Assembly: GCF_000333395.1 (NCBI RefSeq)
Contig: NZ_BADA01000026.1
Coordinates: 1 to 40,521 of the forward strand
Origin: Microbacterium sp. B19
GTDB taxonomy: Bacteria > Actinomycetota > Actinomycetes > Actinomycetales > Microbacteriaceae
DNA: 40,521 nucleotides
Direction: 5' to 3'
Part shown: positions 8,851 to 17,105 of the stretch, piece after piece
Layout of the letters: each line of letters opens with the position of its first letter
Position numbering within the stretch: position 1 is the stretch's first letter
Position numbers and translations under genes: made by a program
Notes under the pieces: generated by a model
What the model saw: only the letters and a program-made list of their open reading frames with translations
Told to the model about the DNA's origin: nothing
Database searches by the model: none

Positions 8851-10281
8851 TCAGTGGGCCAGGGAGGGTTCCGCGGCCGCCGCCTCCGCCTCGACCGCGG
8901 GCCGCGGTGACCGGCCCGCGGGGAGGAGCAGGGCGAGGCCGGCGGCGACCAGCAGCACGGCCGAACCGACGAAGATCGCGGGGCGGGCGGCATCCACGTA
9001 GAGATCCGGAACCAGCTGGCCGCCGGCGCCGACGAAGATCGCCGTCATCACCGCGGTTCCGAGGGCCAGTCCGATCTCGCGCACCGTCGAGTTGACGCCC
9101 GACGCCTTCGCGTGGTCGACGACATCGAGCGTCGCGAGCAGGGCGGTCGCGGACGGGGCGAACACGAGGCCCATGCCGACACCCGCGAACACGAACGGGG
9201 GAACCAGCGTCGCGTACTCGACGTCGGCCGACATCGTGAGCGCGATCCAGCCGAGCGCGATGGCCTGCAGGAGGAGTCCGGCGATCATCAGCGGGCGCGT
9301 GCCGATGCGCGGCGCGAAGATCCCCGCGAGGGGAGCGACGACCATGGGGGCGAGCGTCCACGGAGTGGTCTGCAGCGCCGCCTCGAACGGGCTCGACCCC
9401 TGGACGACCTGCAGGAACTGGATGAGGAGGAACACTGCTCCGAAGGTGCCGAAGCTGAAGGCGAATCCGACGACGTTGGTGACCGAGAACGACCGATCGC
9501 GGAAGAGCCGCAGCGGGACGAGCGGCGACCGGGTCCGTAGCTGCCAGCCGAGGAACGCGATGACGAGCAGCGAGCCGAGCGCGAGCTCCGTGACGACGGA
9601 TGCCGAGCCCCATCCGTCGTCGTTCCCCCGGACGATGGCGTGCACGAGCGCCAGCACCCCTCCGCCGGCGAGCAGCGCTCCGACGATGTCGATGCGTGAA
9701 CGGTCGCCGAACGTATTGGGAAGAGCCCAGAGAGCGAGGGGGATCGCGACGACCGCGACGGGGACGTTGAGCCAGAAGATCGCCTGCCAGTTCCATCCCT
9801 CCATCACGGCTCCGCCGACCAGCGGGCCGACCGCGACGCCGAGACCCGAGATCCCTCCCCAGATACCGATGGCCAGCGGTCGAAGCGCCGGCGCGACCGC
9901 CCCGCTGATCAGGGCCAGCGAGAGCGGCATGACACCGGCCGCCCCCAGGCCCTGGACCGCCCGGGCGGCGATCAACTGCGCGGGATCGACGCTCAGGGCC
10001 GCCAGCACGGAGCCGACGCCGAACGCGACGATCCCGGCGACGAAGGCCGTGCGGCGTCCGAAACGGTCGCCGAGGGCGGATGCCACGAGGATCAGGCTCG
10101 CGAAGGTGAGCGTGTACGCGTTCACGAACCACTGCAGCTCTTCGATGCTCGCACCCAGCTCACGGTGCAGAGCGGGGAGGGCGTTCGTCATGACGAGGTT
10201 GTCGAGGGTGGCCATGAACATCGGCAGGGATGCGGCGATCACGACCCAGGCGAAGGGGCGCGAGCGGGGTGAGGGGTTCAC
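8851..10281 (-). CDS. DHA2-family MFS drug efflux transporter
   Basis: A 476-residue major-facilitator protein with about 14 hydrophobic segments, the DHA2 (EmrB/QacA-like) layout. Seen in sequence: MATLDNLVMTNALPAL in helix 1 (the D1 motif region), GDRFGRR in the loop between helices 2 and 3, and GLGVAVGPLVGG in helix 5 (motif C of antiporters). It probably exports drugs or toxic metabolites using the proton gradient. The GTG has AGGAG at good spacing; an in-frame upstream extension would run through the operators and is rejected. It is divergent from a TetR gene, with shared operator repeats in between, so substrate-induced derepression is likely. Confidence 0.88.
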   Translation of the reverse strand: MNPSPRSRPFAWVVIAASLPMFMATLDNLVMTNALPALHRELGASIEELQWFVNAYTLTFASLILVASALGDRFGRRTAFVAGIVAFGVGSVLAALSVDPAQLIAARAVQGLGAAGVMPLSLALISGAVAPALRPLAIGIWGGISGLGVAVGPLVGGAVMEGWNWQAIFWLNVPVAVVAIPLALWALPNTFGDRSRIDIVGALLAGGGVLALVHAIVRGNDDGWGSASVVTELALGSLLVIAFLGWQLRTRSPLVPLRLFRDRSFSVTNVVGFAFSFGTFGAVFLLIQFLQVVQGSSPFEAALQTTPWTLAPMVVAPLAGIFAPRIGTRPLMIAGLLLQAIALGWIALTMSADVEYATLVPPFVFAGVGMGLVFAPSATALLATLDVVDHAKASGVNSTVREIGLALGTAVMTAIFVGAGGQLVPDLYVDAARPAIFVGSAVLLVAAGLALLLPAGRSPRPAVEAEAAAAEPSLAH

Positions 10282-10295
10282 GAGGGCTCCTTGTT

Positions 10296-10345
10296 GTAAT
10301 CGACTGATAACAAATCTGAGAGCACTGTAGTAATCCACTGATAAC
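10296..10345. promoter_or_regulatory. paired TetR operator candidates
   Basis: GTAATCGACTGATAAC (10296-10311) and GTAATCCACTGATAAC (10330-10345) are 16-mers in the same orientation, 34 bp apart, differing by one base. The first lies inside a TTGTT…AACAA pseudo-palindrome. Both lie between the divergent efflux and regulator genes, and the second overlaps the regulator's -10 hexamer, fitting autorepression. Confidence 0.7.
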
Positions 10346-10347
10346 CT
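10342..10347 (+). promoter_or_regulatory. -10 element of leaderless tetR promoter
   Basis: TAACCT is followed by exactly 6 bases and the ATG. It overlaps the second operator copy. Confidence 0.6.
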
Positions 10348-10353
10348 GTCAAC

Positions 10354-10968
10354 ATGCCGTCACCGACAGAGCCCGCGACCGCTCGCCGCATGAGTTCGGA
10401 GGAGCGTCGGGAGCAGATCCTCGCCGCCGCCCTGGCCGTCTTCGGGGCGAAGGGGTACGTGGGCACGACGACCGACGACGTGGCCCGGGCGGCGGGGGTC
10501 TCGCAGCCCTACGTGGTCCGCCTGTTCGGGACGAAGGAGAACCTGTTCGTCGCGGCGCTCGACGACGCGCTGGGCCGACTGCTCCAGGCGTTCGGCGAGG
10601 CCGCGGTCGGCGCGGCCCCCGACGACCTGGCCGAGCGCGTCGGCCATGCCTACATCGAGCTGCTGCAGGTGCGCGGCCTGCACCAGACGCTGTCGCACGC
10701 GTTCCTGCTCGGCGCGCATCCGGTCATCGGGCCGCGCGCACGCGACGGCTTCGCGCGGGTGTGGGAGTTCCTGCGCGAGGCCGGGTTCGACGTCGCGACC
10801 GCCCAGGCGTTCCTCGCGCAGGGCATGATGATCAACTCGCTGTTCGGGCTGCGCCTGGCCGACGACTACGACACGGATCCGCGCGTGCACGAGCTCTTCG
10901 ATGCGTGCTTCCCGACCGACAAGGTGCGGGTTCTGTCGATGGCCCCGCGTGCGGATGAACCGTGGTGA
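10354..10968 (+). CDS. TetR-family transcriptional repressor of the efflux gene
   Basis: A 204-residue regulator with an N-terminal helix-turn-helix at about residues 16-62 (RREQILAAALAVFGAKGY, then TTTDDVARAAGVSQPYV and LFGTKENLF, the classic TetR signature) and a helical ligand-binding C-terminal domain. It is divergently paired with the DHA2 transporter, the standard arrangement for a repressor whose ligand is also the pump's substrate; the ligand is not predictable. There is no ribosome site, and the ATG follows TAACCT by 6 bases, so the mRNA is probably leaderless. Confidence 0.9.
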   Translation: MPSPTEPATARRMSSEERREQILAAALAVFGAKGYVGTTTDDVARAAGVSQPYVVRLFGTKENLFVAALDDALGRLLQAFGEAAVGAAPDDLAERVGHAYIELLQVRGLHQTLSHAFLLGAHPVIGPRARDGFARVWEFLREAGFDVATAQAFLAQGMMINSLFGLRLADDYDTDPRVHELFDACFPTDKVRVLSMAPRADEPW

Positions 10969-11008
10969 GGAACCCGGTGAGGACGCGGACCGGGAAAATG
11001 CGGGCGGG

Positions 11009-11014
11009 TAGGCT
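11009..11014 (+). promoter_or_regulatory. -10 element of leaderless guaB3 promoter
   Basis: TAGGCT is followed by exactly 6 bases and then GTG, which decides the GTG start over the ATG two codons later. Confidence 0.65.
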
Positions 11015-11020
11015 GGGGGA

Positions 11021-12142
11021 GTGACCATGGAGATCGACCTCGGACGCGCCAAGCGTGCCCGCCGCGCCTACACCTTCGACGACATCGCCGTCGTTCCGTC
11101 GCGCCGCACGCGCAACCCGGAAGACGTGTCGACGGCGTGGACCATCGACGCGTTCCCGTTCGAGATCCCGGTGCTGGGTGCGCCGATGGACTCGGTCGTG
11201 AGCCCCCGCACGGCGATCGAACTGGGCCGCCTGGGCGGTCTCGGCGTCCTCGACCTCGAGGGCCTGTGGACGCGCTACGACGACCCCGAGCCGCTGCTCG
11301 CCGCGATCGCGGGGCTGCCCGACTCCGAGGCAACGCGGCGCATGCAGCAGCTGTACTCCGAGCCGATCAAGCCCGAGCTCGTGCGCGACCGTCTCGCCGA
11401 GGTGCGCGCCGCCGGCGTCACCGTCGCCGGAGCCCTCACCCCCCAGCGCACGCACGACCTGTACGAGACCGTGGTCGCCGCGGGCGTCGACCTGTTCGTC
11501 ATCCGCGGCACCACCGTCTCGGCCGAGCACGTTTCGAGCGTCGCCCAGCCGCTGAACCTCAAGAAGTTCATCTACGACCTCGACGTCCCGGTAATCGTCG
11601 GCGGCGCCGCAACGTACACCGCGGCGCTCCACCTCATGCGCACGGGCGCCGCGGGCGTGCTCGTCGGCTTCGGTGGTGGCGCTGCCTCGACGACCCGCGT
11701 CACCCTCGGGCTGCACGCGCCGATGGCGACCGCGGTGGCCGACGTCGCCGGCGCGCGCCGCGACTACCTCGACGAGTCGGGTGGGCGCTACGTGCACGTC
11801 ATCGCGGACGGCGGCGTGGGCACGTCGGGCGACATCGTGAAGGCTCTCGCCATGGGCGCGGATGCCGTCATGCTCGGCGTCGCGCTCGCCCGTGCCACCG
11901 ACGCCCCCGGCCGCGGCTTCCACTGGGGCCCCGAGGCGCACCACGCCAAGCTGCCCCGCGGCCACCGCGTGGCCGTGGACCGCGTCGGCCCCCTCGAGCA
12001 GATCCTCTACGGCCCGGCCCCCGTGGCCGACGGCACCGCCAACCTCATCGGTGCGCTGAAGAAGTCGATGGCCACGACCGGGTACTCCGACCTCAAGGAG
12101 TTCCAGCGCGTCGAGGTCGTCGTGGCGCCGTACGGACACTGA
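11021..12142 (+). CDS. guaB3: GuaB3 family IMP dehydrogenase-related protein
   Basis: A 373-residue barrel protein of the IMPDH/GMP reductase superfamily, the GuaB3 type widespread in actinobacteria beside guaB. It lacks CBS domains. It has the N-terminal AYTFDDIAVVPSRR (compare [10 protein letters not shown] in GuaB) and a phosphate-binding region with VIADGGVGTSGDIVKALAMGADAVMLG. At the catalytic loop the sequence is GFGGGAASTTR, with Ser223 where GuaB carries its nucleophilic Cys, so ordinary IMPDH chemistry should not work. It might bind IMP or act in regulation; that is inference. The leaderless promoter was used to set the start. Confidence 0.9.
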   Translation: MTMEIDLGRAKRARRAYTFDDIAVVPSRRTRNPEDVSTAWTIDAFPFEIPVLGAPMDSVVSPRTAIELGRLGGLGVLDLEGLWTRYDDPEPLLAAIAGLPDSEATRRMQQLYSEPIKPELVRDRLAEVRAAGVTVAGALTPQRTHDLYETVVAAGVDLFVIRGTTVSAEHVSSVAQPLNLKKFIYDLDVPVIVGGAATYTAALHLMRTGAAGVLVGFGGGAASTTRVTLGLHAPMATAVADVAGARRDYLDESGGRYVHVIADGGVGTSGDIVKALAMGADAVMLGVALARATDAPGRGFHWGPEAHHAKLPRGHRVAVDRVGPLEQILYGPAPVADGTANLIGALKKSMATTGYSDLKEFQRVEVVVAPYGH

Positions 12143-12154
12143 CGCGGTGACCGC

Positions 12155-13024
12155 GTGACCTCTCCCACCGCGATCGAGCAGGAACCCCGGCAGGTGTTCC
12201 CGCCGACCCTGCGCGAGGTCATGCTGCGCCCGCGGTGGCTCGCGCTGCTGGCGTTCTCGCTCGTGGTGGCGGGGGCGCTCGCGTGGCTCGGGCAGTGGCA
12301 GCTGGGGCGCGCCATCGACACCGCGCCCGTCGAGCCCGGTCAGACCGAGATCGTGCGGCCGCTCGCCGACGTCGTGAAGCCGGGCGAGTACCTGACGGAC
12401 CCTCTCGTGGGTCAGCGCGTCGAAGCGACCGGCCACTGGATCGCGTCCGACTTCCTCGTCGTCGCGTCGCGCTTCAACGACGACGTCGAGGGGTACTGGG
12501 TCACGGGTCAGCTGCGCCTCGACGGCACGGCGACGCCGACGTCGATCGCCGTCGCCCTCGGCTGGACGAAGGATGCCGCGGCAGCGCAGAACGCCGTGCA
12601 GGAACTCGACGCGCAGGTCGCCGCGAACCCCGGGGCGAGCGTCGACGTGACGGGGCGCGTGATCGCCGACGAGGGGCCGTCCCGTCCGCCGGCCGGCGTC
12701 GACCCGCAGACGATGACCCGCATGTCGCCCGCCGCCCTCCTCGGGCGGTGGCACGACATCGACGGGGTGGCGGTGTACCGGCCGTACCTCGCCTCGCAGA
12801 CCGCCATCGGGCCGCTCGATGCGATCGACTCGCCGGCGCCCGACGAGCGCTCCGGGGTCAACTGGCTCAACATCTTCTACGCCGTCGAATGGGCGATCTT
12901 CGCGGGCTTCGCGCTGTACCTCTGGTACCGCCTCGCGCGCGACGCGTGGGAGAAGGAAGTGGAAGACCTCGAGGACGAACAGTCCGAGGCGCTCGCGGCA
13001 GGTTCCGCGGAATCCCGCGACTAG
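12155..13024 (+). CDS. SURF1-family cytochrome oxidase assembly protein
   Basis: A 289-residue membrane protein with two helices, one near residues 27-47 (WLALLAFSLVVAGALAWLGQWQLGR) and one near 235-262, holding an extracytoplasmic domain between them. This is the SURF1 layout, and GQWQLGRA and VNWLNIFYAVEW are family-like. Relatives help insert heme a into cytochrome aa3 oxidase. The N-terminus MTSPTAIEQEPRQVFPPTLREVMLRPRW and an acidic C-terminal tail are cytosolic. It starts on GTG shortly after guaB3 and is probably co-transcribed with it. Confidence 0.85.
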   Translation: MTSPTAIEQEPRQVFPPTLREVMLRPRWLALLAFSLVVAGALAWLGQWQLGRAIDTAPVEPGQTEIVRPLADVVKPGEYLTDPLVGQRVEATGHWIASDFLVVASRFNDDVEGYWVTGQLRLDGTATPTSIAVALGWTKDAAAAQNAVQELDAQVAANPGASVDVTGRVIADEGPSRPPAGVDPQTMTRMSPAALLGRWHDIDGVAVYRPYLASQTAIGPLDAIDSPAPDERSGVNWLNIFYAVEWAIFAGFALYLWYRLARDAWEKEVEDLEDEQSEALAAGSAESRD

Positions 13025-13027
13025 ACT
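13022..13027 (+). promoter_or_regulatory. -10 element overlapping the SURF1 stop codon
   Basis: TAGACT begins at the TAG stop of the preceding gene and is followed by 7 bases and the ATG of the DUF3817 gene. It is consistent with a leaderless internal promoter for the DUF3817–guaA pair. Confidence 0.5.
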
Positions 13028-13034
13028 GGCCTCC

Positions 13035-13556
13035 ATGCCCCGCGCCCCGAAACTCGCCACGTTCCCGGCGATCCGCGGAGCCCTGAAGTTCTACCAGATC
13101 TGCTCGATCATCACCGGTGTCGGCCTGCTGCTGCTCGTCTCCGAGATGATCGTGAAGTACACGCCCATCCACAAGGAGCTGTTCCTGGGCGGATCCGGGG
13201 GATTCCTGTGGTTCGCGGATGCCATCCCCGGTCCCGGATGCCAGTGGTTCTCGCTGTTCGTGCCCGGCGGCAGCGGATGCGAGATCCTCTCCACCGGTGA
13301 CGGCCTCAACCTGTCGCTCGCGATTCTGGTGATCCACGGCTGGTTCTACGTCGTGTACCTGTTCTCGTGCTTCCGCGTGTGGAGCCTCATGCGCTGGCCG
13401 TTCCGCCGCTTCGTCTTCCTCGCGCTCGGCGGCGTCGTGCCTTTCCTCTCCTTCATTCTCGAGGTGCGCACCGCCCGCAGCGTGCGCACCTACCTCGCCG
13501 AGCGCGAAGCCGCCGAGGCATCCGCTCCCGTCCCCGCCCCGGAAGGACCCCGGTGA
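13035..13556 (+). CDS. DUF3817-family membrane protein
   Basis: A 173-residue protein with about three membrane helices, the first near residues 18-40 ([20 protein letters not shown]), of a family of unknown function common in actinobacteria next to guaA. Between helices 1 and 2 it has an unusual loop with two cysteines ([10 protein letters not shown] and GSGCEIL) that could form an extracytoplasmic disulphide. The end overlaps guaA as GTGA, so guaA translation is coupled to it. No enzymatic role is evident. Confidence 0.85.
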   Translation: MPRAPKLATFPAIRGALKFYQICSIITGVGLLLLVSEMIVKYTPIHKELFLGGSGGFLWFADAIPGPGCQWFSLFVPGGSGCEILSTGDGLNLSLAILVIHGWFYVVYLFSCFRVWSLMRWPFRRFVFLALGGVVPFLSFILEVRTARSVRTYLAEREAAEASAPVPAPEGPR

Positions 13557-15133
13557 CCGAACAGACCGAAACGTCGCAGCGTCCCGTCCTCGTCGTCGAC
13601 TTCGGCGCCCAGTACGCCCAGCTGATCGCCCGCCGCGTGCGCGAGGCCGGCGTCTACAGCGAGATCGTCCCGCACACCGCGACCGCCGACGAGATCTCGG
13701 CCAAGAACCCGGTGGGCATCATCCTCTCCGGCGGACCGTCGTCGGTGTACGAAGAGGGTGCGCCGCGCCTCGACGAGGGCGTCTTCGACCTCGGGGTCCC
13801 GACGCTCGGCATCTGCTACGGCTTCCAGGTGATGGCCCAGGCCCTCGGCGGCGAGGTCGCGAACACCGGCCTCCGCGAATACGGCGCGACGGATGCCACG
13901 GTCGTCACCGAAGGCACCCTGCTCGAGGGGCAGCCCGTCGAACAGAACGTGTGGATGAGCCACGGCGACCAGGTGTCGCGCGCGCCCGAGGGCTTCGAGG
14001 TGCTCGCGCGCACCGCGCACACGCCGGTCGCTGCTTTCGCGAACGACGCCCGTCGCATGTACGGGGTGCAGTGGCATCCCGAGGTCAAGCACACCGACCA
14101 CGGCCAGCGCGTGATCGAGAACTTCCTGCACGGCGCGGCCGGCCTCCCGGCCGACTGGAACAGCGGCAACGTCATCGCCGAGCAGGTCGCCCGCATCCGC
14201 GAGCAGGTCGGCACCGGCCGCGTCCTGTCCGCGCTGTCGGGCGGCGTCGACTCCGCCGTCTCCACGGCGCTCGTGCACGAGGCCGTCGGCGACCAGCTCG
14301 TCGCGGTGTTCGTCGACCACGGGCTCCTCCGCAAGGGCGAGCGCGAGCAGGTCGAGAACGACTACGTCGCCTCCACCGGCGTCCGGCTCATCACCGTCGA
14401 CGCGCGCGAGACGTTCCTCAACGCCCTCGCCGGGGTCAGCGACCCGGAAGAGAAGCGCAAGATCATCGGCCGCGAGTTCATCCGCGCGTTCGAGAAGGTG
14501 CAGGCCGACCTCGTCGCCGAAGCCAAAGCAGACGGCGAACCCATCCGCTTCCTCGTCCAGGGCACGCTGTACCCGGACGTCGTCGAATCCGGCGGCGGCG
14601 CGGGCACCGCGAACATCAAGTCGCACCACAACGTCGGCGGACTGCCCGAAGACCTCCAGTTCGAACTCGTCGAGCCCCTGCGCACCCTCTTCAAGGACGA
14701 GGTCCGCGCGATCGGCCGCGAACTCGGCCTCCCCGAAGCGATCGTCGGCCGCCAGCCCTTTCCGGGGCCAGGGCTCGGCATCCGCATCGTGGGCGAGGTC
14801 ACCGCTGACCGTCTCGAGATCCTGCGTGAGGCCGACGCCATCGCCCGCGCGGAACTAACGAAGGCCGGTCTGGATGCCGAGATCTGGCAGTGCCCCGTCG
14901 TGCTGCTGGCCGACGTGCGGTCGGTGGGAGTGCAGGGCGACGGCCGCACCTACGGTCACCCGATCGTGCTGCGTCCCGTCTCCAGCGAAGACGCGATGAC
15001 CGCCGACTGGACGCGCCTGCCGTACGACGTGCTGTCGAAGATCTCCAACCGCATCACCAACGAAGTGCGCGAAGTGAACCGCGTGGTACTCGACGTGACG
15101 TCGAAGCCGCCGGGGACGATTGAATGGGAGTAG
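13553..15133 (+). CDS. guaA: GMP synthase (glutamine-hydrolysing)
   Basis: A 526-residue cytosolic enzyme converting XMP, ATP and glutamine to GMP. The N-terminal class I amidotransferase domain has the nucleophile in GICYGFQ (Cys88) and QWHPEV. The ATP pyrophosphatase P-loop is [10 protein letters not shown] at about residue 225, and the C-terminal dimerisation domain has [12 protein letters not shown]. Everything expected is present. The GTG start has GGAAGGA upstream and overlaps the preceding stop by 4 bases. Together with guaB it completes IMP to GMP in this block. Confidence 0.97.
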   Translation: MTEQTETSQRPVLVVDFGAQYAQLIARRVREAGVYSEIVPHTATADEISAKNPVGIILSGGPSSVYEEGAPRLDEGVFDLGVPTLGICYGFQVMAQALGGEVANTGLREYGATDATVVTEGTLLEGQPVEQNVWMSHGDQVSRAPEGFEVLARTAHTPVAAFANDARRMYGVQWHPEVKHTDHGQRVIENFLHGAAGLPADWNSGNVIAEQVARIREQVGTGRVLSALSGGVDSAVSTALVHEAVGDQLVAVFVDHGLLRKGEREQVENDYVASTGVRLITVDARETFLNALAGVSDPEEKRKIIGREFIRAFEKVQADLVAEAKADGEPIRFLVQGTLYPDVVESGGGAGTANIKSHHNVGGLPEDLQFELVEPLRTLFKDEVRAIGRELGLPEAIVGRQPFPGPGLGIRIVGEVTADRLEILREADAIARAELTKAGLDAEIWQCPVVLLADVRSVGVQGDGRTYGHPIVLRPVSSEDAMTADWTRLPYDVLSKISNRITNEVREVNRVVLDVTSKPPGTIEWE

Positions 15134-15174
15134 GCGTTCCGCCTGCTCCCGCGCCGACATCGTCGGCCGACTAC

Positions 15175-15236
15175 GGGGCATCGTCCTCGGATCGAGAACA
15201 GGGCCCCTACCCCGATCGACCCGAGGACGATGCCCC
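15175..15236. terminator. long hairpin downstream of guaA
   Basis: The 16-bp arms GGGGCATCGTCCTCGG and CCGAGGACGATGCCCC are perfect and extend further inward after one mismatch. They lie 41 bases after the guaA stop. It probably terminates guaA, although the 30-base loop is long for an intrinsic terminator. Confidence 0.6.
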
Positions 15237-15337
15237 TTCGTCGTCCGTCGGTGTCGGCGCTCTGTCGGTCCGCTGAAGGTATGGGGGCGCACCTGCGGTG
15301 CGCGCGGCGGCAGCGTCAGCGGCGAGGTGTGGGCGGG

Positions 15338-15343
15338 TAGGCT
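15338..15343 (+). promoter_or_regulatory. -10 element before the disrupted MFS gene
   Basis: TAGGCT, with the sequence around it nearly identical to the guaB3 promoter (GGCGGGTAGGCTGG versus GGCGGGTAGGCTGG). Six bases later stands ATC rather than ATG or GTG, in frame with the MFS protein. Confidence 0.5.
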
Positions 15344-15409
15344 GGCGGCATCGACGATCAGCCCTCGGGAATGTCCCGGGTTCGTCGGCCACAACGGCAC
15401 AGGTCTCGA

Positions 15410-16626
15410 GTGACCCGTATCGACTTCTCCGGCTACCGCGACGTGCTGCGTGCGCCCGGAGCCCCGTGGTTCACACTGGCCGGATGGGTCGCGCGCTTCC
15501 CGCGCGGAACGCTCAATCTCGGCATCGTCCTCCTCGTCCCGACGGGCCAACGGGAGCTTCGCGCCTCGCCGCGGGAGTCGGCGCCGCCTTCGTCGTGGGC
15601 ATGCCCTTCGCGGGGCCGCTGTGGTCGCGGCTCATGAACCGCCGCGGACAGCGACCGGTGCTCCTGCTCGCGGCGCTCACGCTGTCGCTCGCGATCGCCG
15701 TGCTCGTGGCCGCGGTCCTCGTCGGGATGCCCGTGGCGACGTGGTTCGTGCTCGCCGTGGTCGCGGGGGCGGTGTCGGTCGACGTAGGGCCGGCCGTCCG
15801 CGCGCGGTGGAGCGCCCTCGTCTCGCCCGAGCGGCGCCACAGCGCTTACGCCGTCGAATCGATCGCCGACGAGAGCGTCTTCGTCATCGCCCCGCCCGTC
15901 CTGACGCTGATCGCCGCGGCGGCCGCTCCGCAGATCGGGATCGCCGTCATCGTGATGGTGGGCGCGGTCGGGCTCCTCTGGCTCGGCCTCCTGCGCGGGT
16001 CGCAACCGCCCCGCGTCGCTCTCACCGGCCCGCGTCCGCGCCTCCTGCCCCCGCTCGGCATCCTGCCGGTGACGGTCGCGTGGATCGGGGTCGGCGGGAT
16101 GTTCGGCTCCTTCGACGTCACGAGCATCGCCTGGGCCGACCGGTTCGGGTCGCCGTGGCTGGCCGGCCTGATGATGGCATCCCTCGCCCTCGGCAACACC
16201 GTCGGGGCGCTCGTCTACGGAGCGCTGCGCCACCGCGCCTCGCTGCGCGCCCGCTGGCTCGGGAGCAGCGTGCTGCTGGCTGTCGCGGGGCTCGCGCTGC
16301 CGTTCGTCGCCGACAGCCTCGTGGCCCTGGTGGTCGCCGCGGTGGTCGGGGCGCTCATCGGACCGGTGCTCGTCGCGGGCTTCGCCCTCGTCGAGTCGCG
16401 GGCGGATCGCGACCGCGTCACGGAACTCCTCGCGTACCCGTCGCTGGGCGTGGGAGCCGGCATCCCGCTCGGGTCGACTCTCGCCGGAATCGGCCTGGAT
16501 GCCGCGGGCCCGGTGCTCGGGTTCACGGTGATGGCCGTGAGCTGCGTGGCGATCCTCGTGCTCGGCGTGATCGGCGAGGCTCTGCTGTCGGCCCGGCCGA
16601 GAGTGGCATCCCTCCGCTCGTCCTGA
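15410..16626 (+). pseudogene. MFS transporter, frame disrupted near the first loop
   Basis: A major-facilitator transporter split over two frames. The first piece reads TRIDFSGYRDVLRAPGAPWF…RGTLNLGIVLLV. It loses coding sense near base 15540, and the match resumes one frame over as GASRLAAGVGAAFVVGMPFAGPLWSRLMNRRG and continues through about ten more helices to the stop. The second piece alone is a good, uninterrupted membrane sequence with normal codon use. A small insertion or deletion near 15535-15555 explains this; a sequencing error is equally possible. The GTG at 15410 gives the most natural N-terminus; an ATG 13 codons upstream is also open. The substrate is unknown. Confidence 0.75.
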
Positions 16627-16652
16627 ACGACGGCGTGGGGGAGGATGGGGGC

Positions 16653-17105
16653 ATGAGTGAGAGGTTCGTGCGCCCGACCCGGCTCGACACAATCTTCAAC
16701 GCCGCGGTCGCCGCGCTGACGCGCGTCGGGCTGCCGCTCGCGGGGAGCCGCGTGCTCGCCGTGCGGGGTCGCACGTCGGGGGAGTGGCGGACCACCCCGG
16801 TGAACCCCCTGCGCGTCGCCGGAGAGCGGTACCTCGTCGCGCCCCGCGGGACGACGCAGTGGGTGCGGAATCTCCGCGCGGCCGGAGGGGGAGAGCTGCG
16901 CGCCGGACGTGCGGTCGAGGTCTTCCGTGCGGAGGAGGTCCCGGATGCCGAGAAACCCCCGATCCTGCGCGCCTACCTTGTCGCGTGGGCGTGGGAGGTC
17001 GGGCGCTTCTTCGAGGGCGTCGACAAGAACTCGCCCGACGAACGGCTGCGCGAGATCGCGCCCGGGTTCCCGGTGTTCCGGCTCCGCTCGGAGGGGCGCC
17101 GATGA
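16653..17105 (+). CDS. nitroreductase-family deazaflavin (F420)-dependent oxidoreductase
   Basis: A 150-residue split-barrel protein of the Ddn/DUF385 family, whose actinobacterial members use reduced F420. The signature VRGRTSGEWRTTPVNPL (about residues 34-50) and RYLVAPRGTTQWVRNLRAAG (about 55-74) are the cofactor-binding elements. The substrate is unknown. The ATG follows GAGGAT by 6 bases, which can be read either as a weak leaderless -10 or as a GGAGG ribosome site. The end overlaps the next gene as ATGA, so it is coupled to the glycosyltransferase; the reason for that pairing is not clear. Confidence 0.88.
   Translation: MSERFVRPTRLDTIFNAAVAALTRVGLPLAGSRVLAVRGRTSGEWRTTPVNPLRVAGERYLVAPRGTTQWVRNLRAAGGGELRAGRAVEVFRAEEVPDAEKPPILRAYLVAWAWEVGRFFEGVDKNSPDERLREIAPGFPVFRLRSEGRR

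Noticed and set aside
10282-10338. N-terminal extension of the efflux transporter
   Set aside because: It would translate through the operator repeats and lacks a ribosome site; the GTG at 10281 has AGGAG.
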